This document shows, piece by piece, positions 55,475-64,000 of a stretch of DNA of 64,000 nucleotides; the first letter of the stretch is position 1; every line of letters begins with the position of its first letter. The notes beneath the pieces are model-generated. The model ran no database searches, was not told where the DNA came from, and was given only the letters and a program-made list of their open reading frames with translations. The stretch comes from an uncultured Methanomethylovorans sp. (GTDB lineage Archaea > Halobacteriota > Methanosarcinia > Methanosarcinales > Methanosarcinaceae): assembly GCF_963678545.1 (NCBI RefSeq), contig NZ_OY782870.1, positions 1,984,001-2,048,000 of the forward strand. Reading direction: 5' to 3'. Position numbers and translations under genes: made by a program.

Positions 55475-56770
55475 TCACACCTTTTCAAGTGCCTGCGCAA
55501 GATCATCAATGATGTCTTCAATGTCCTCGATACCTATGGAAAGACGTATATAATCCGGTGTGACGCCTGTTGCTATCTGTTCTTCAGGAGTTAACTGCTG
55601 ATGAGTAGTAGTAGCCGGTTGGATAACCAGGCTCTTGGAGTCACCTATGTTCGCAAGATGTGAAAACAGCTTAAGATGATTGATGAATCTATTTCCTGCT
55701 TCTGCACCACCCTTTACACCAAAACCCATCAGTGCACCATATCCTCCTTTGAGATACCTGGATGCAAGCTCATGGCTTGGATGGTCCGGCAAACCCGGAT
55801 AATTTACCCATGATACCTTAGGATGGCCTGATAGATACTCCGCCACCCTGGAAGCATTCTCCGAGTGCCTTTGTATCCTCAGATGCAACGTCTCAAGCCC
55901 CTGCAGTAACAGGAACGAATTAAATGGCGAGATAGCAGCACCCGTATCCCTGAGAAGCTGCAACCTTACTTTGAATACGAAGGCTACGTTACCAAGTCCA
56001 GAGAAATTGGAAAACGTGTCCCAATATCTAAGACCATGATAACTTGGGTCAGGTTCCGTTAACTCCGGGAATTTGCCATTGTTCCAGGAAAACTTGCCGG
56101 AATCCACAATGGAACCACCGATAGAAGTCCCGTGTCCACCTATGAACTTTGTTGCAGAATGCACAACAATATCGGCTCCATGTTCAATAGGCCTTACAAG
56201 TCCTACTGCAGTAGTATTATCCACAACAAGAGGTACTCCGGCTGCATGGGCAATATCCGCAATAGCTCTGAAATCAGAGATGTCCAATTTGGGATTACCT
56301 ACAGACTCAATATAAAAAGCTCGTGTCTTTTCAGTAATAGCATGCCTGAAAGCTTCGGTATCAGCGGAATTCACAAATACAGCTTTTCTGCCCAGTTTAG
56401 GGAAAGTGTAATTGAGCAGTTCATAAGTACCACCATAAAGATTGTTACCGGATACAATCTCATCACCTGGCTGTGTAATAGCTAAAAGTGCATAGGTTAT
56501 AGCTGCTGAACCGGATGCAACAGCAAGTGCACCTGTACCGCCTTCAATGGCTGCAATGCGTTGTTCAAACACATCCGTTGTTGGGTTCATGATGCGGGTA
56601 TAGATATTGCCAAGCTCCTTGAGGGCAAAAAGGTTGGCAGCATGTTCACTATCCTTGAAAACATATGATGTGGTCTGATATATCGGTACTGCACATGCCC
56701 CTGTTGTCGGATCCGGTTTCTGTCCGGCATGGAGTGCAAGTGTTCCTAACCTATAATTTTGTGTTGTCAT
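55475..56770 (-). CDS. metY: O-acetylhomoserine sulfhydrylase
   Basis: PLP enzyme of 431 residues that replaces the acetyl group of O-acetylhomoserine with sulfur to give homocysteine. The Cys/Met-metabolism fold shows in [27 protein letters not shown] at the start and in the Schiff-base Lys of [13 protein letters not shown] near 200. With metX directly downstream and a ThiS-like protein after it, sulfur may come from a protein thiocarboxylate instead of free sulfide. It begins two bases after sepCysS. Confidence 0.96.
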   Translation of the reverse strand: MTTQNYRLGTLALHAGQKPDPTTGACAVPIYQTTSYVFKDSEHAANLFALKELGNIYTRIMNPTTDVFEQRIAAIEGGTGALAVASGSAAITYALLAITQPGDEIVSGNNLYGGTYELLNYTFPKLGRKAVFVNSADTEAFRHAITEKTRAFYIESVGNPKLDISDFRAIADIAHAAGVPLVVDNTTAVGLVRPIEHGADIVVHSATKFIGGHGTSIGGSIVDSGKFSWNNGKFPELTEPDPSYHGLRYWDTFSNFSGLGNVAFVFKVRLQLLRDTGAAISPFNSFLLLQGLETLHLRIQRHSENASRVAEYLSGHPKVSWVNYPGLPDHPSHELASRYLKGGYGALMGFGVKGGAEAGNRFINHLKLFSHLANIGDSKSLVIQPATTTHQQLTPEEQIATGVTPDYIRLSIGIEDIEDIIDDLAQALEKV

Positions 56771-56772
56771 AA

Positions 56773-58140
56773 TTAACCCCTTTTTACTTGAATTTCGTAT
56801 TTATCAGCTATATCTTGGAATGTATCTGTAAGATAACGAACCTTTTCCCAGGAAAGACCGTATGTGTTCAGTTTCCATACGCGGGTAGCCCCAGCGAATT
56901 CCCCTATTATACCTCTTCCTGAAAGTTCATCCGAAAGGAAGAATCCTCTGCGTTTATGACGTTGAGCAATCGTATCAAAGCTGTTCGTGGTATCAACTTT
57001 GGAGAGAGTATGCTTACGAGGGTATTCGGAAGCTACTTTGCTACCTTCGATGGAGAGCACTCCATCGATGAAGTAATTGGATTTTTTTACTTCTTCTTCC
57101 CAGTGGTTCACCCTCTCCTTTACAGCAGGGAATGATGCCATCATACCCAGCAATGTCGAACCCATTAACGTACAGCCAAGCATCTCAACCTCCTTTACAC
57201 CGAACTTGCGCTGAGTGATATCGCCCACCATCTGAGTGGTACGGAATATCCTGGGAGCCCATTCACTGGTCGTTGCCAGCACACCGGATGGTGCAGGTGA
57301 AGCCATGCTTTTATGGCCTGACCCTACTACGAAATCAGCACCAATATCCTTTCCATCAACTGGCATAACGCCTACGGTATATGCCCCGTTGTACAGGAAG
57401 GGAATGTCGTACTGATGGGCAACTTTTGCTATACTTTTCACATCATGCTCGTTAGCATACTGATAATCGAAGTGATCCATCATCACCAACACTGGCAGTT
57501 TGCCCGTTTCTCGCCTGACAGCCTCTATTTTCTCTGCAGTGCCATCTGCGGTCACAAGATTTTGCTCGTTGAGAGGGACTTCTCTTACTATTCCTCCTGC
57601 TTCTTCAACTGCCAAAAACTCAGTGTAATGGGCCAGAGCTGAAACTATCACCGAATCGCCTTTACCTACCAGTGTGGATGCAACTGCCTGAAAACCACGC
57701 CTGGCACCAGGCACTACACGTGCAGCATCCATATTCAGGAAACTGGCAAGCTGTTCATGGAATGGAGCTATAGGCGGATTGCTGATCTTATCCAGCCTAA
57801 AGGGTTTGCGGCAGGCATCACAGGTGGAATAGCCGTCGCCATAGGCTATGAGTGCCTTGCGTGCTTCCGGGGTGAGCCTTCCAGCTGCCTGGATAGGCTG
57901 AATATTGATGTAGTTTTCCTCACGGGACCGTATATCAATGCTCCCGGCTATTTTCCTGAGCTGCGGAGTGCCTGTACCGGCTTCAAGATCATCCAGTATA
58001 TTCCTGACTTTGTTAACACCTTCACGGATAATACGTTCATCTTCCTGACCTGTGATATTAGGAAGCCTCTGCCTGAGTGTTTCCCTGATATCTTCAAGGG
58101 CAAATAAAGCCTCAAATGTTTTTTGTGTGCGTATATCCAT
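56773..58140 (-). CDS. pscS: O-phosphoseryl-tRNA(Cys):Cys-tRNA synthase (SepCysS)
   Basis: PLP enzyme that turns phosphoseryl-tRNA(Cys) made by SepRS into Cys-tRNA(Cys). The usual SepCysS text begins near residue 71 ([20 protein letters not shown]); Cys of [10 protein letters not shown] and the PLP Lys of [16 protein letters not shown] are present. About 70 extra N-terminal residues, predicted helical, precede it. The ATG at 58140 is used because the open frame further up runs through the tRNA-Cys gene. tRNA-Cys, its substrate, lies 40 bases upstream on the same strand and metY follows two bases after the stop. Confidence 0.95.
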   Translation of the reverse strand: MDIRTQKTFEALFALEDIRETLRQRLPNITGQEDERIIREGVNKVRNILDDLEAGTGTPQLRKIAGSIDIRSREENYINIQPIQAAGRLTPEARKALIAYGDGYSTCDACRKPFRLDKISNPPIAPFHEQLASFLNMDAARVVPGARRGFQAVASTLVGKGDSVIVSALAHYTEFLAVEEAGGIVREVPLNEQNLVTADGTAEKIEAVRRETGKLPVLVMMDHFDYQYANEHDVKSIAKVAHQYDIPFLYNGAYTVGVMPVDGKDIGADFVVGSGHKSMASPAPSGVLATTSEWAPRIFRTTQMVGDITQRKFGVKEVEMLGCTLMGSTLLGMMASFPAVKERVNHWEEEVKKSNYFIDGVLSIEGSKVASEYPRKHTLSKVDTTNSFDTIAQRHKRRGFFLSDELSGRGIIGEFAGATRVWKLNTYGLSWEKVRYLTDTFQDIADKYEIQVKRG

Positions 58141-58180
58141 ACTTATCATCCGATTAACTGCCACTGATCGATTAAACCAA

Positions 58181-58252
58181 AGCTGAGACCCGGATTCGAA
58201 CCGGGATGAAATGGATCTGCAGTCCATTGCGTAGCCGTTCCGCCATCTCAGC
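58181..58252 (-). tRNA. tRNA-Cys (anticodon GCA)
   Basis: Minus-strand cloverleaf with acceptor stem GCTGAGA/TCTCAGC, anticodon loop CTGCAGA (GCA), T arm CCCGG-TTCGAAT-CCGGG and discriminator T, the base typical of tRNA-Cys. It is the first gene of the operon with sepCysS, the enzyme acting on it. Confidence 0.97.
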
Positions 58253-58259
58253 ACAACTG

Positions 58260-58287
58260 TTCACAATCGTGAATTAACAATTGTAAA
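58260..58287. promoter_or_regulatory. Tandem palindromic operators upstream of tRNA-Cys operon
   Basis: Two 14-base sites abut: TTCACAATCGTGAA (58260-58273) and TTAACAATTGTAAA (58274-58287). Both match the palindrome before the E1-like gene (47536). With the TATA box at 58300 the transcription start would fall near 58276, right between the two, which fits repression. Confidence 0.7.
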
Positions 58288-58299
58288 CTACAATATTTG

Positions 58300-58307
58300 T
58301 ATTTAAA
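58300..58307 (-). promoter_or_regulatory. TATA box of the tRNA-Cys/sepCysS operon
   Basis: The minus strand reads TTTAAATA preceded by ACC-rich BRE-like bases. It lies about 48 bases before mature tRNA-Cys, giving a short 5' leader. Confidence 0.5.
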
Positions 58308-58418
58308 GGTATCGCAATTGCATAGAGTATAATTCTTTATTAAAACAGCATAACAGCATAAACCATACCAAGAAATGGATATATTAATAAATAATAAATT
58401 AATTCTGGAAAAGATAAT

Positions 58419-59366
58419 ATGGATATTGTATCAATTATCATGACAATTGGTGGTTTGTGCTTATTTGAAACCATCAGCAGCATAGACAACGCCATCATTA
58501 ATGCACAGGTGTTGTCTACAATGGGGGAGAAATCACGTAGATGGTTCCTTCTATGGGGCCTTATCTTTGCGGTTTTTGTGATCCGTGGACTATTACCTTG
58601 GGTTATAGTCTGGGCAAGCACACCCTCTTTAGGACCAATTGGTGCCCTTACTGCAACATTCAGCAATGACCCCAAAGTCTTAGAGGCAATAGATACGGCA
58701 GCTCCTGCATTGTTAATGGGTGGTGGAGTATTCCTGCTGTTCCTGTTCCTGCATTGGTTATTCCTGGAAAAGAAGAATTTCGGATTAGGCGGAGAATCTT
58801 ATTTCATGAAAAAGGGTGTTTGGTTCTTTGCTATTGTATCAATAATACTATCTATCATTGTCTGGTATAGCCTGAAAATAAACTACCTTGTCGCTTTCAG
58901 CGCAGTACTCGGTTCAACAGCCTTTTTCATCACTCACGGCTTCAAGGAGAATGCGGAAAAAAGTGAAATGGATCTTGTACAAAAACACATGTCAGACCTT
59001 AGTAAGATATTCTATCTGGAGATTATAGATGCAACATTCTCCATAGATGGCGTGATCGGAGCATTTGCATTCACCCTCTCAGTGCCACTAATAATTATCG
59101 GAAATGGACTTGGAGCTTTTGTAGTAAGAGAACTAACAATAGGTAACATAGATAGAATTCAGAAATATATGTATCTGAAGAACGGAGCAATGTATTCCAT
59201 ATTATTCCTCGGTCTGTTCATGATCATGGACGGTTTTGGGCATGAGATACCCTCATTCCTATCCCCGCTGGCAACATTCTTCATAGTGGGTTATTTCTTC
59301 TATAAATCTAATAAAGAACTCACCGTTACAGAAATAGATTCCAGTTGCTTATTAAAACAGGAATAA
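58419..59366 (+). CDS. DUF475 (TerC-like) integral membrane protein
   Basis: Membrane protein of 315 residues with about nine helices. The pair of acidic motifs FETISSIDNAIINAQ near 16-30 and LEIIDATFSIDGVIGAF near 203-219 is the TerC/DUF475 hallmark, thought to bind metal ions (manganese or calcium export in relatives). It starts divergently from the tRNA-Cys operon, 132 bases from the tandem palindromes. Its own substrate is unknown. Confidence 0.87.
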   Translation: MDIVSIIMTIGGLCLFETISSIDNAIINAQVLSTMGEKSRRWFLLWGLIFAVFVIRGLLPWVIVWASTPSLGPIGALTATFSNDPKVLEAIDTAAPALLMGGGVFLLFLFLHWLFLEKKNFGLGGESYFMKKGVWFFAIVSIILSIIVWYSLKINYLVAFSAVLGSTAFFITHGFKENAEKSEMDLVQKHMSDLSKIFYLEIIDATFSIDGVIGAFAFTLSVPLIIIGNGLGAFVVRELTIGNIDRIQKYMYLKNGAMYSILFLGLFMIMDGFGHEIPSFLSPLATFFIVGYFFYKSNKELTVTEIDSSCLLKQE

Positions 59367-59384
59367 GAATAAAAACTAATAGAA

Positions 59385-59411
59385 AAGGCTGACTGAAAAC
59401 ATGTCAGCCTT
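59385..59411. terminator. Bidirectional hairpin between DUF475 and FrhB-like genes
   Basis: Perfect 9-bp stem AAGGCTGAC/GTCAGCCTT with a nine-base loop between convergent genes; it overlaps the last codons of the FrhB-like gene. Confidence 0.65.
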
Positions 59412-60552
59412 GTTGCCTGCGATGCAATGCATACATCTGGACTTTCTTCATTTTTGCAAGGTTAAGCATCCTCTTCATTTCCTCTTCTTCTACCACCCTT
59501 GCATCGATATAACCACAGTCAACAGCTTCATTGAATATCTCATATCCAATGGATGAGCGAGTAAGCACGGATGTCCAGCCATCAGGAGTTCCGACACCTC
59601 CAAAAGAGATATCAGTGTTCTCAGCAGCCATATCTGTGCAGTATTTGCATGAACTGCTACGGAAAGCATCAAGTTCCTGCAGATCAAAACTTTCTTTTGA
59701 GGTTGCTGTTGTAAGCTCGAGCTTTCCTTTTCTGATCTTCATAGCTTCGATGTCTCCAAGGTGCATGTTCTTGCCTTCAATGAACTGTTTGAGACCTCCG
59801 TAATCAAAACTGTCCATGCAAAAGAGACCCAGTTTGAGTATCTTTGCCCTCATGAACATGTGCAGGAAACCACGGGGACTTTTTTGCATCTTATAAACAG
59901 CATCGATATTGCAGCTAGGACCAACAAAAGCGATACTGCTCATACCCTGCCTGATAGCACTCATCAGGGCATCCATTGTCATACTGTGGCTATAGATGCT
60001 ACCTGACGATTGCAAGAGGTCTTCATAGGTTCTTGCCACTATAGATACAGGTTTCCATGGTTCTTCTTCAGAGCTTGCAGTAACGACAGCACAATCGATT
60101 AAACCTTCCTCAAGGCCGTATGCAAGCATAGCAGTCACTACTCCGCCATCCTGCCCCTTTATCTCCTTGAGATTAGACTTGGCTGCGTAGGCCTCACGCA
60201 GAGAACCTACCAAACCTTCTTCTGTAGTGATCGTCCTGGGGCATTGGTTGTAGCATACACCACATGCTGTACACTTACCTGTCAATTTAGGCTCTCCATC
60301 ATCTAAAGATATGGATTCACATGTTGAGGCACAGGCACCGCACAATGTGCATATTCCGGGCTTGATGATATCATTGCGAAGCTTTGCAAAGGAGATTTTC
60401 TCCTTTTCTTGCAAAGAGCGCTTAAGGCGGATAGCGTTCCTTTCAACCCTATCCATGGAGTGATTGCAGGAAATTGGACTCATATTAAGATCTATTCTTC
60501 TACGTTCTCTTATAATATCTATGTCCCTAAGAGGAGCATGTATATAATCCAT
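59404..60552 (-). CDS. FrhB-family F420-dependent oxidoreductase subunit
   Basis: Predicted F420- and FAD-binding iron-sulfur protein of 382 residues. After about 65 residues of charged N-terminus come two [4Fe-4S] motifs, CTLCGACASTCES and CTACGVCYNQCP; the FrhB N domain starts near KGQDGGVVTAML and the C domain contains SIAFVGPSCNIDAV and SSCKYCTDMAAENTDISFGG. Unlike FpoF or FrhB it has no partner gene beside it. AAGGTG nine bases upstream supports the ATG at 60552; one nine codons earlier is possible. The electron partner is unknown. Confidence 0.85.
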   Translation of the reverse strand: MDYIHAPLRDIDIIRERRRIDLNMSPISCNHSMDRVERNAIRLKRSLQEKEKISFAKLRNDIIKPGICTLCGACASTCESISLDDGEPKLTGKCTACGVCYNQCPRTITTEEGLVGSLREAYAAKSNLKEIKGQDGGVVTAMLAYGLEEGLIDCAVVTASSEEEPWKPVSIVARTYEDLLQSSGSIYSHSMTMDALMSAIRQGMSSIAFVGPSCNIDAVYKMQKSPRGFLHMFMRAKILKLGLFCMDSFDYGGLKQFIEGKNMHLGDIEAMKIRKGKLELTTATSKESFDLQELDAFRSSSCKYCTDMAAENTDISFGGVGTPDGWTSVLTRSSIGYEIFNEAVDCGYIDARVVEEEEMKRMLNLAKMKKVQMYALHRRQQG

Positions 60553-60691
60553 ACTTGTTAGCACCTTATTCACCTGCATGATGATGCCTGATGTTTTTTG
60601 TATCAGCTATATCTGCAGACCTAACATGCCAACAATAATATTTAATTCTAATTTTAATTAACAATGATTTAAATAATCAATCATGTGATAT

Positions 60692-61891
60692 TCAGGACAT
60701 ATATTCAGGCCCATGAATATTCCATGCTTCTTCTTCCACTTTTCTGATGATATCCTTTAGTGGCAAATTCCATTCTTTTGCGACTCTCTTACAATCTTCA
60801 TATTCTGCTGAAATATGCAAGATTTCACCACTATGGTCTTCAGCAATTTTAACTGGAATATCATATGTTTTGCCACGTATAAGAACTCTTACGTTATCCA
60901 TGCGCCTATCAGCTGTATAGCGATGTTTTGTAGGTATGACTCGAATACCCAGAGTACCTGTTTCCCGCATGATCTCACGTGCAATAGTAGCACTGTGTTC
61001 GGTTTTAGTAATTACTTTGATAATATGTCCTGTGCGCCCTTTTTTCATGGTTGCAGGTATAATGGCAACATCTCTGGCTCCAATGGATAGCAATTTCTCA
61101 AAGAGATTACCCAACACTTCTCCAGTCACATCATCCACATTTGTCTCCAATACCTCAATGGAGTCTCTGGAAAGATCATCTTCCGTATTTATGAGACTAC
61201 TACGCAGTACATTTGGGTCCTCAGTATTGGCATCTCCTGCACCATATCCAATGGATAGAACCTTTCCTCTAGGCAAATTCTCAATTGGCCTGGCAAAATG
61301 ACCGAAGATCGCAGCTCCGGTGGGAGTTAGAAGTTCCCGATTTCCTGAGCCATAGAATGTCAGACCCGTCTGTTGTAATATCTCAAGGGTGGCAGGAGCT
61401 GGTACAGGCATAAAACCATGGGCTGACTTTACTCTGCCTCCTCCAACATTAATAGGAAGGCAATATATTGCATCCGCACCTACCTCATGCATGGCAAAAC
61501 AGGAACCTATGACATCAGCTAAAGCATCGTTCTGACCAACTTCATGAAAGTGTAGCTTATCAAGGGATTTGCCATGTACTTTTGACTCGGCTTTGGCCAT
61601 GAGCTCAAAAACTGCCAGAGCACTGTTTTCAACTCTTGGAGGCAAACCTGCATTCAGAACAATGTCAACCAATTCATGATAATGGCGCTCATGTTCTTCA
61701 TGATCTACATCTATATGCACATCTACTGCACAAATGCCTCTTTTATTAGCATCCCCTATCCTTACTGATACATCAACTGTAGACTCAATAACCTCACGTA
61801 CTTTTTCCCTGTCAGCTCCCAGAGAAATAAGGGTTCCAAGGATCATATCCCCGGATGCACCTGAAAAAGCGTCAAATATAATTGATCTCAT
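60692..61891 (-). CDS. larC: Nickel-pincer cofactor protein LarC (DUF111)
   Basis: LarC inserts nickel in the last step of nickel-pincer nucleotide synthesis. The 399-residue protein begins IIFDAFSGASGDM, the LarC hallmark, has a His-rich stretch (DHEEHERHYHE near 68-78) and the GNGNRELLTPTGAAI-like STP region near 180, and a ferredoxin-like C-terminal domain. It is full length with no frameshift; in some bacteria the gene is split. larB precedes it by 12 bases. larA and larE are not in the window. Confidence 0.93.
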   Translation of the reverse strand: MRSIIFDAFSGASGDMILGTLISLGADREKVREVIESTVDVSVRIGDANKRGICAVDVHIDVDHEEHERHYHELVDIVLNAGLPPRVENSALAVFELMAKAESKVHGKSLDKLHFHEVGQNDALADVIGSCFAMHEVGADAIYCLPINVGGGRVKSAHGFMPVPAPATLEILQQTGLTFYGSGNRELLTPTGAAIFGHFARPIENLPRGKVLSIGYGAGDANTEDPNVLRSSLINTEDDLSRDSIEVLETNVDDVTGEVLGNLFEKLLSIGARDVAIIPATMKKGRTGHIIKVITKTEHSATIAREIMRETGTLGIRVIPTKHRYTADRRMDNVRVLIRGKTYDIPVKIAEDHSGEILHISAEYEDCKRVAKEWNLPLKDIIRKVEEEAWNIHGPEYMS

Positions 61892-61903
61892 GCCAGCATC
61901 TCC

Positions 61904-62683
61904 TCAGTTTTTTCCACTACGTGCCTTAGCAGTGTTATTAGCTATCCTTGCAGCAAAAGCTCCTGCAACGAATCCTGCATCAATGTTAACTACCGAAAGC
62001 ACAGAACATGATTGCAACATGGAAAGCAGTGCAGCTTCTCCTTTTGCGCCAGCTCCGTAACCAGTAGATACAGGCACACCAATGACCGGCACATCCACAA
62101 GTCCTGACACTACAGTAGGTAGTGTACCTTCCCTGCCAGCAGCTACCACTATCGAATCCGGCTTATGCTCCTGAAGCTTGAGCATCTCTCCTACAAGCCT
62201 GTGAAAACCAGCTACACCCACATCATAGATGGAAATGGTCTCACACCCCATTTCCGAAGCTACTATGCGTGCTTCTTCGGCAACTGCAATATCAGCAGTC
62301 CCGGCAGAGATAATCGCTACCACACCTCCTGTTTTTGGTGCAGGTGTGCCATTATGCACCACCACTGTCCTCTTGTACTTTCCCCATTCCACCTCTTCAG
62401 GGCTAAAGGCATCTTCAAGTAGCTTTACATTAATTTCATTAAGACGTGTAATGAGCACCCTGCCACATGCAGTTACATGTGCTTGTGCTATCTTAACCAC
62501 ATCTTCGGGTTCCTTGCCTTCTGCAAGGATGGCTTCCATTATTCCAGTACGATTAGTTCTACAGGTATCGATCTTGGCAATATCGGAAACAGGCACATAA
62601 CCCATGCCACGTATGAAAGATTCAGCAGCATCAATGTCTGTTTCATTATTTTTTATCTTAAGTAGGATATCTCTGAGGTCCAT
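61904..62683 (-). CDS. larB: Pyridinium-3,5-biscarboxylate mononucleotide synthase LarB
   Basis: LarB carboxylates nicotinic acid adenine dinucleotide and hydrolyses it in the first step of nickel-pincer synthesis. The 259-residue protein has an N-terminal helical part and a PurE/AIR-carboxylase-like C-terminal domain with AIISAGTADIAVAEEA, GREGTLPTVVSGLVDVPVIGVPVSTGYG and the final ARIAN. The ATG at 62683 (MDLRDILLKIKNNE) is preferred to an in-frame start 15 codons upstream. First gene of a larB-larC pair. Confidence 0.93.
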   Translation of the reverse strand: MDLRDILLKIKNNETDIDAAESFIRGMGYVPVSDIAKIDTCRTNRTGIMEAILAEGKEPEDVVKIAQAHVTACGRVLITRLNEINVKLLEDAFSPEEVEWGKYKRTVVVHNGTPAPKTGGVVAIISAGTADIAVAEEARIVASEMGCETISIYDVGVAGFHRLVGEMLKLQEHKPDSIVVAAGREGTLPTVVSGLVDVPVIGVPVSTGYGAGAKGEAALLSMLQSCSVLSVVNIDAGFVAGAFAARIANNTAKARSGKN

Positions 62684-63198
62684 ATTCACGTCCGAATATT
62701 GGAGTAAAAGTTTAAGATGCTTTCCCAATAACTAGCTTCAAATACAGTAGTGTAAAAGCCAATTCATTGTCCTGAAACTTACTTTAGCTTTAAAGATATC
62801 AAAGAAATAAGCTCCATCATAATGATTCTGATTTGTACTCCTCTCCCTAAAAACCGGATAGTTATTTATATCATTATGTTTGTTCAAACATAACGCAAAT
62901 AGCAGTAAAAGTCTGACAGGTATTGCAATGAATGGAAAAAGAATGCGATGGTTCAGATTATTCTGTTGTTCTGGATTATGATATTCTGTGTATATGTGGA
63001 GCAGGCAGATCAACTGGCTGCACATTACACAGAAAATGCTTAGAATCATCCTAATGGAAGCTGTTAATGATTCTATTAAGCCTCATGACTTGGGACAGTT
63101 GAGAATCATTCGTTTCTGATGCGAGACTCGATTTTTGCAGTCTACAGAATATCGTCTCAAAGCCATTCGATGCAAACTGCTCTGAAGGTGGAACCGAT
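62684..63198. other. Divergent intergenic region
   Basis: Spacer between larB and the rightward binding-protein gene. No supported gene on either strand; overlapping frames of 92-103 codons have no binding site and read against the lipoprotein gene or AT-rich DNA. No riboswitch was recognised. Confidence 0.45.
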
Positions 63199-64000
63199 AT
63201 GAATCGAAAAATAAACATTGTTTTCATAGCCATTATGTTAGTGGCTGCGGTCTTTTTAAGTGGCTGCGTGGACAGTAATTCGGTAAATGCAAGTAGCCAG
63301 AGTTCTGACGGGATAACAGAAAAAGTCAATCCTGCTACAGAAAATGATAATAATACTAAAATGATGAGTGTTCAGGAAGATATTGTTACTAATAAAACCA
63401 ACGAGATAAATGGGACTACAAATGCTTATTCTCTGAATACTACAACAAACGATACTACATCTGCTTATTCTCTTAACACTACTAATACTACATCAATAAA
63501 GACAACTTATTCCAGCAGTAGTGGAAGTTCATCAAAAAGTCATTCTAGCAGCAGCAGTTCATCAGATAGTGATTCAAGTAGCGATGAAACCATCGTTCTT
63601 AGCAGTGATTCAAATGAAACAGATACGGTACAAATAATCGATATGTTGGGCAGAAATTTAACAATCCCTGGAAACATTAGCTCTGTTATAGCTACTTCAC
63701 CACCATCAACAATTCTTGTATACATGCTTGCACCAGACGAGGTTGCCGGTTGGAATTTCATCAATAGTTTTAATCATACTTTGATGAATGAGAAATATCT
63801 TAACCTGCCGGTGATCGGAGGCTGGTACGGTACAACAACCGGAAATTACGAAACCATGATCAGCATGAATCCTGATATTGTAATAGAAGGATACAATACC
63901 CAAGGTGACGTAAACGATACGATCGTAATCCGGCAGGAAAACTTTGGTAGTATTCCTGTGGTAGCCATTAATGGTTCTATTGTTTTCGTGAAAAAATCTA
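63199..64000 (+). CDS. Lipoprotein ABC-transporter substrate-binding protein (BtuF/FepB-like), partial
   Basis: N-terminal 267 codons of a gene cut by the window end. The signal peptide ends in the lipobox LSGC near residue 21, so the protein should be lipid-anchored outside the cell. A Ser/Thr/Asn-rich linker of about 110 residues follows, with the repeated text AYSLNTT and a poly-Ser tract. From residue 135 comes the periplasmic-binding fold of iron/cobalamin carriers (DMLGRNLTIPGNISSVIATSPPST, NPDIVIEG). Substrate could be cobalamin or an iron chelate; a corrinoid-dependent methylotroph needs both. Permease and ATPase genes would lie to the right. Confidence 0.85.
   Translation, partial: MNRKINIVFIAIMLVAAVFLSGCVDSNSVNASSQSSDGITEKVNPATENDNNTKMMSVQEDIVTNKTNEINGTTNAYSLNTTTNDTTSAYSLNTTNTTSIKTTYSSSSGSSSKSHSSSSSSSDSDSSSDETIVLSSDSNETDTVQIIDMLGRNLTIPGNISSVIATSPPSTILVYMLAPDEVAGWNFINSFNHTLMNEKYLNLPVIGGWYGTTTGNYETMISMNPDIVIEGYNTQGDVNDTIVIRQENFGSIPVVAINGSIVFVKKS

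Noticed and set aside
58141..58254. SepCysS start upstream of 58140
   Set aside because: The open frame continues through the tRNA-Cys gene; codons there are tRNA sequence, not protein.
62738..63329. Minus-strand frames of 92-103 codons
   Set aside because: One runs antisense to the lipoprotein signal peptide and none has a start signal or recognisable domain.

Overview
The window is a stretch of archaeal chromosome from a methylotrophic methanogen of the Methanosarcinaceae; Methanomethylovorans or Methanolobus would fit, but the genus cannot be fixed from sequence reading alone. The case rests on methanol:corrinoid methyltransferase genes (mtaC, mtaB), HdrA2 fused to an MvhD-type domain beside an eight-cluster polyferredoxin, SepCysS with tRNA-Cys (tRNA-dependent cysteine synthesis), GatE, a thermosome subunit, diphthine synthase, pyruvoyl arginine decarboxylase and a disaggregatase-repeat surface protein. 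Promoters are archaeal TATA type and many starts have GGAGG-like ribosome binding sites.

Layout. 0-2.7 kb: wreck of a type I restriction-modification locus (HsdM tail, frameshifted HsdR head) around an intact Fic gene, with phased TACCAA elements directly after stop codons, then an oxidoreductase remnant. 2.7-9.3 kb: HAD phosphatase, BASS transporter, giant PKD/disaggregatase-repeat protein. 9.3-16.7 kb: housekeeping block (S4/FtsJ methyltransferase, DUF2119, thermosome, DphB, HerA, DUF357, UPF0212, PfkB kinase). 16.7-22.2 kb: AT-rich accessory stretch with a CPBP protease, an MFS transporter, 1.5 kb of repeat-bearing noncoding DNA, small DNA-binding-type proteins and tRNA-Gln. 22.7-29.1 kb: mtaCB, then an orphan MtaC paralogue in an operon with a PAS/GAF protein that has no kinase domain. 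29.5-33.9 kb: membrane protein, arginine decarboxylase, sensor kinase, small Cys proteins. 33.9-41.8 kb: argG, carB, carA, gatE. 41.9-45.6 kb: polyferredoxin and hdrA2. 45.7-51.2 kb: HEPN-like Ymh protein, ThiF/MoeB-type E1, thiE, thiM, histidine kinase. 51.5-58.3 kb: nadA, an IS5-type element, a GIY-YIG protein, then the leftward operon tRNA-Cys, sepCysS, metY, metX, ThiS-like protein. 58.4-64 kb: DUF475 membrane protein, FrhB paralogue, larC, larB, and a lipoprotein binding protein cut by the window end.

The most interesting reading concerns sulfur. The ThiS-like protein ends in Gly-Gly and is the last gene after metX and metY, which suggests a protein-thiocarboxylate route to homocysteine (known from Wolinella HcyS) sharing an operon with tRNA-dependent cysteine formation. 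A candidate activating enzyme (ThiF/MoeB, 46.7-47.5 kb) lies apart, but its upstream region carries the palindrome TTCACAATTGTGAA, which also appears as two abutting sites over the predicted start of the tRNA-Cys operon and, imperfectly, in front of nadA. The orphan corrinoid protein with its PAS/GAF partner and the phased TACCAA elements shared by loci 45 kb apart are the next strongest leads.
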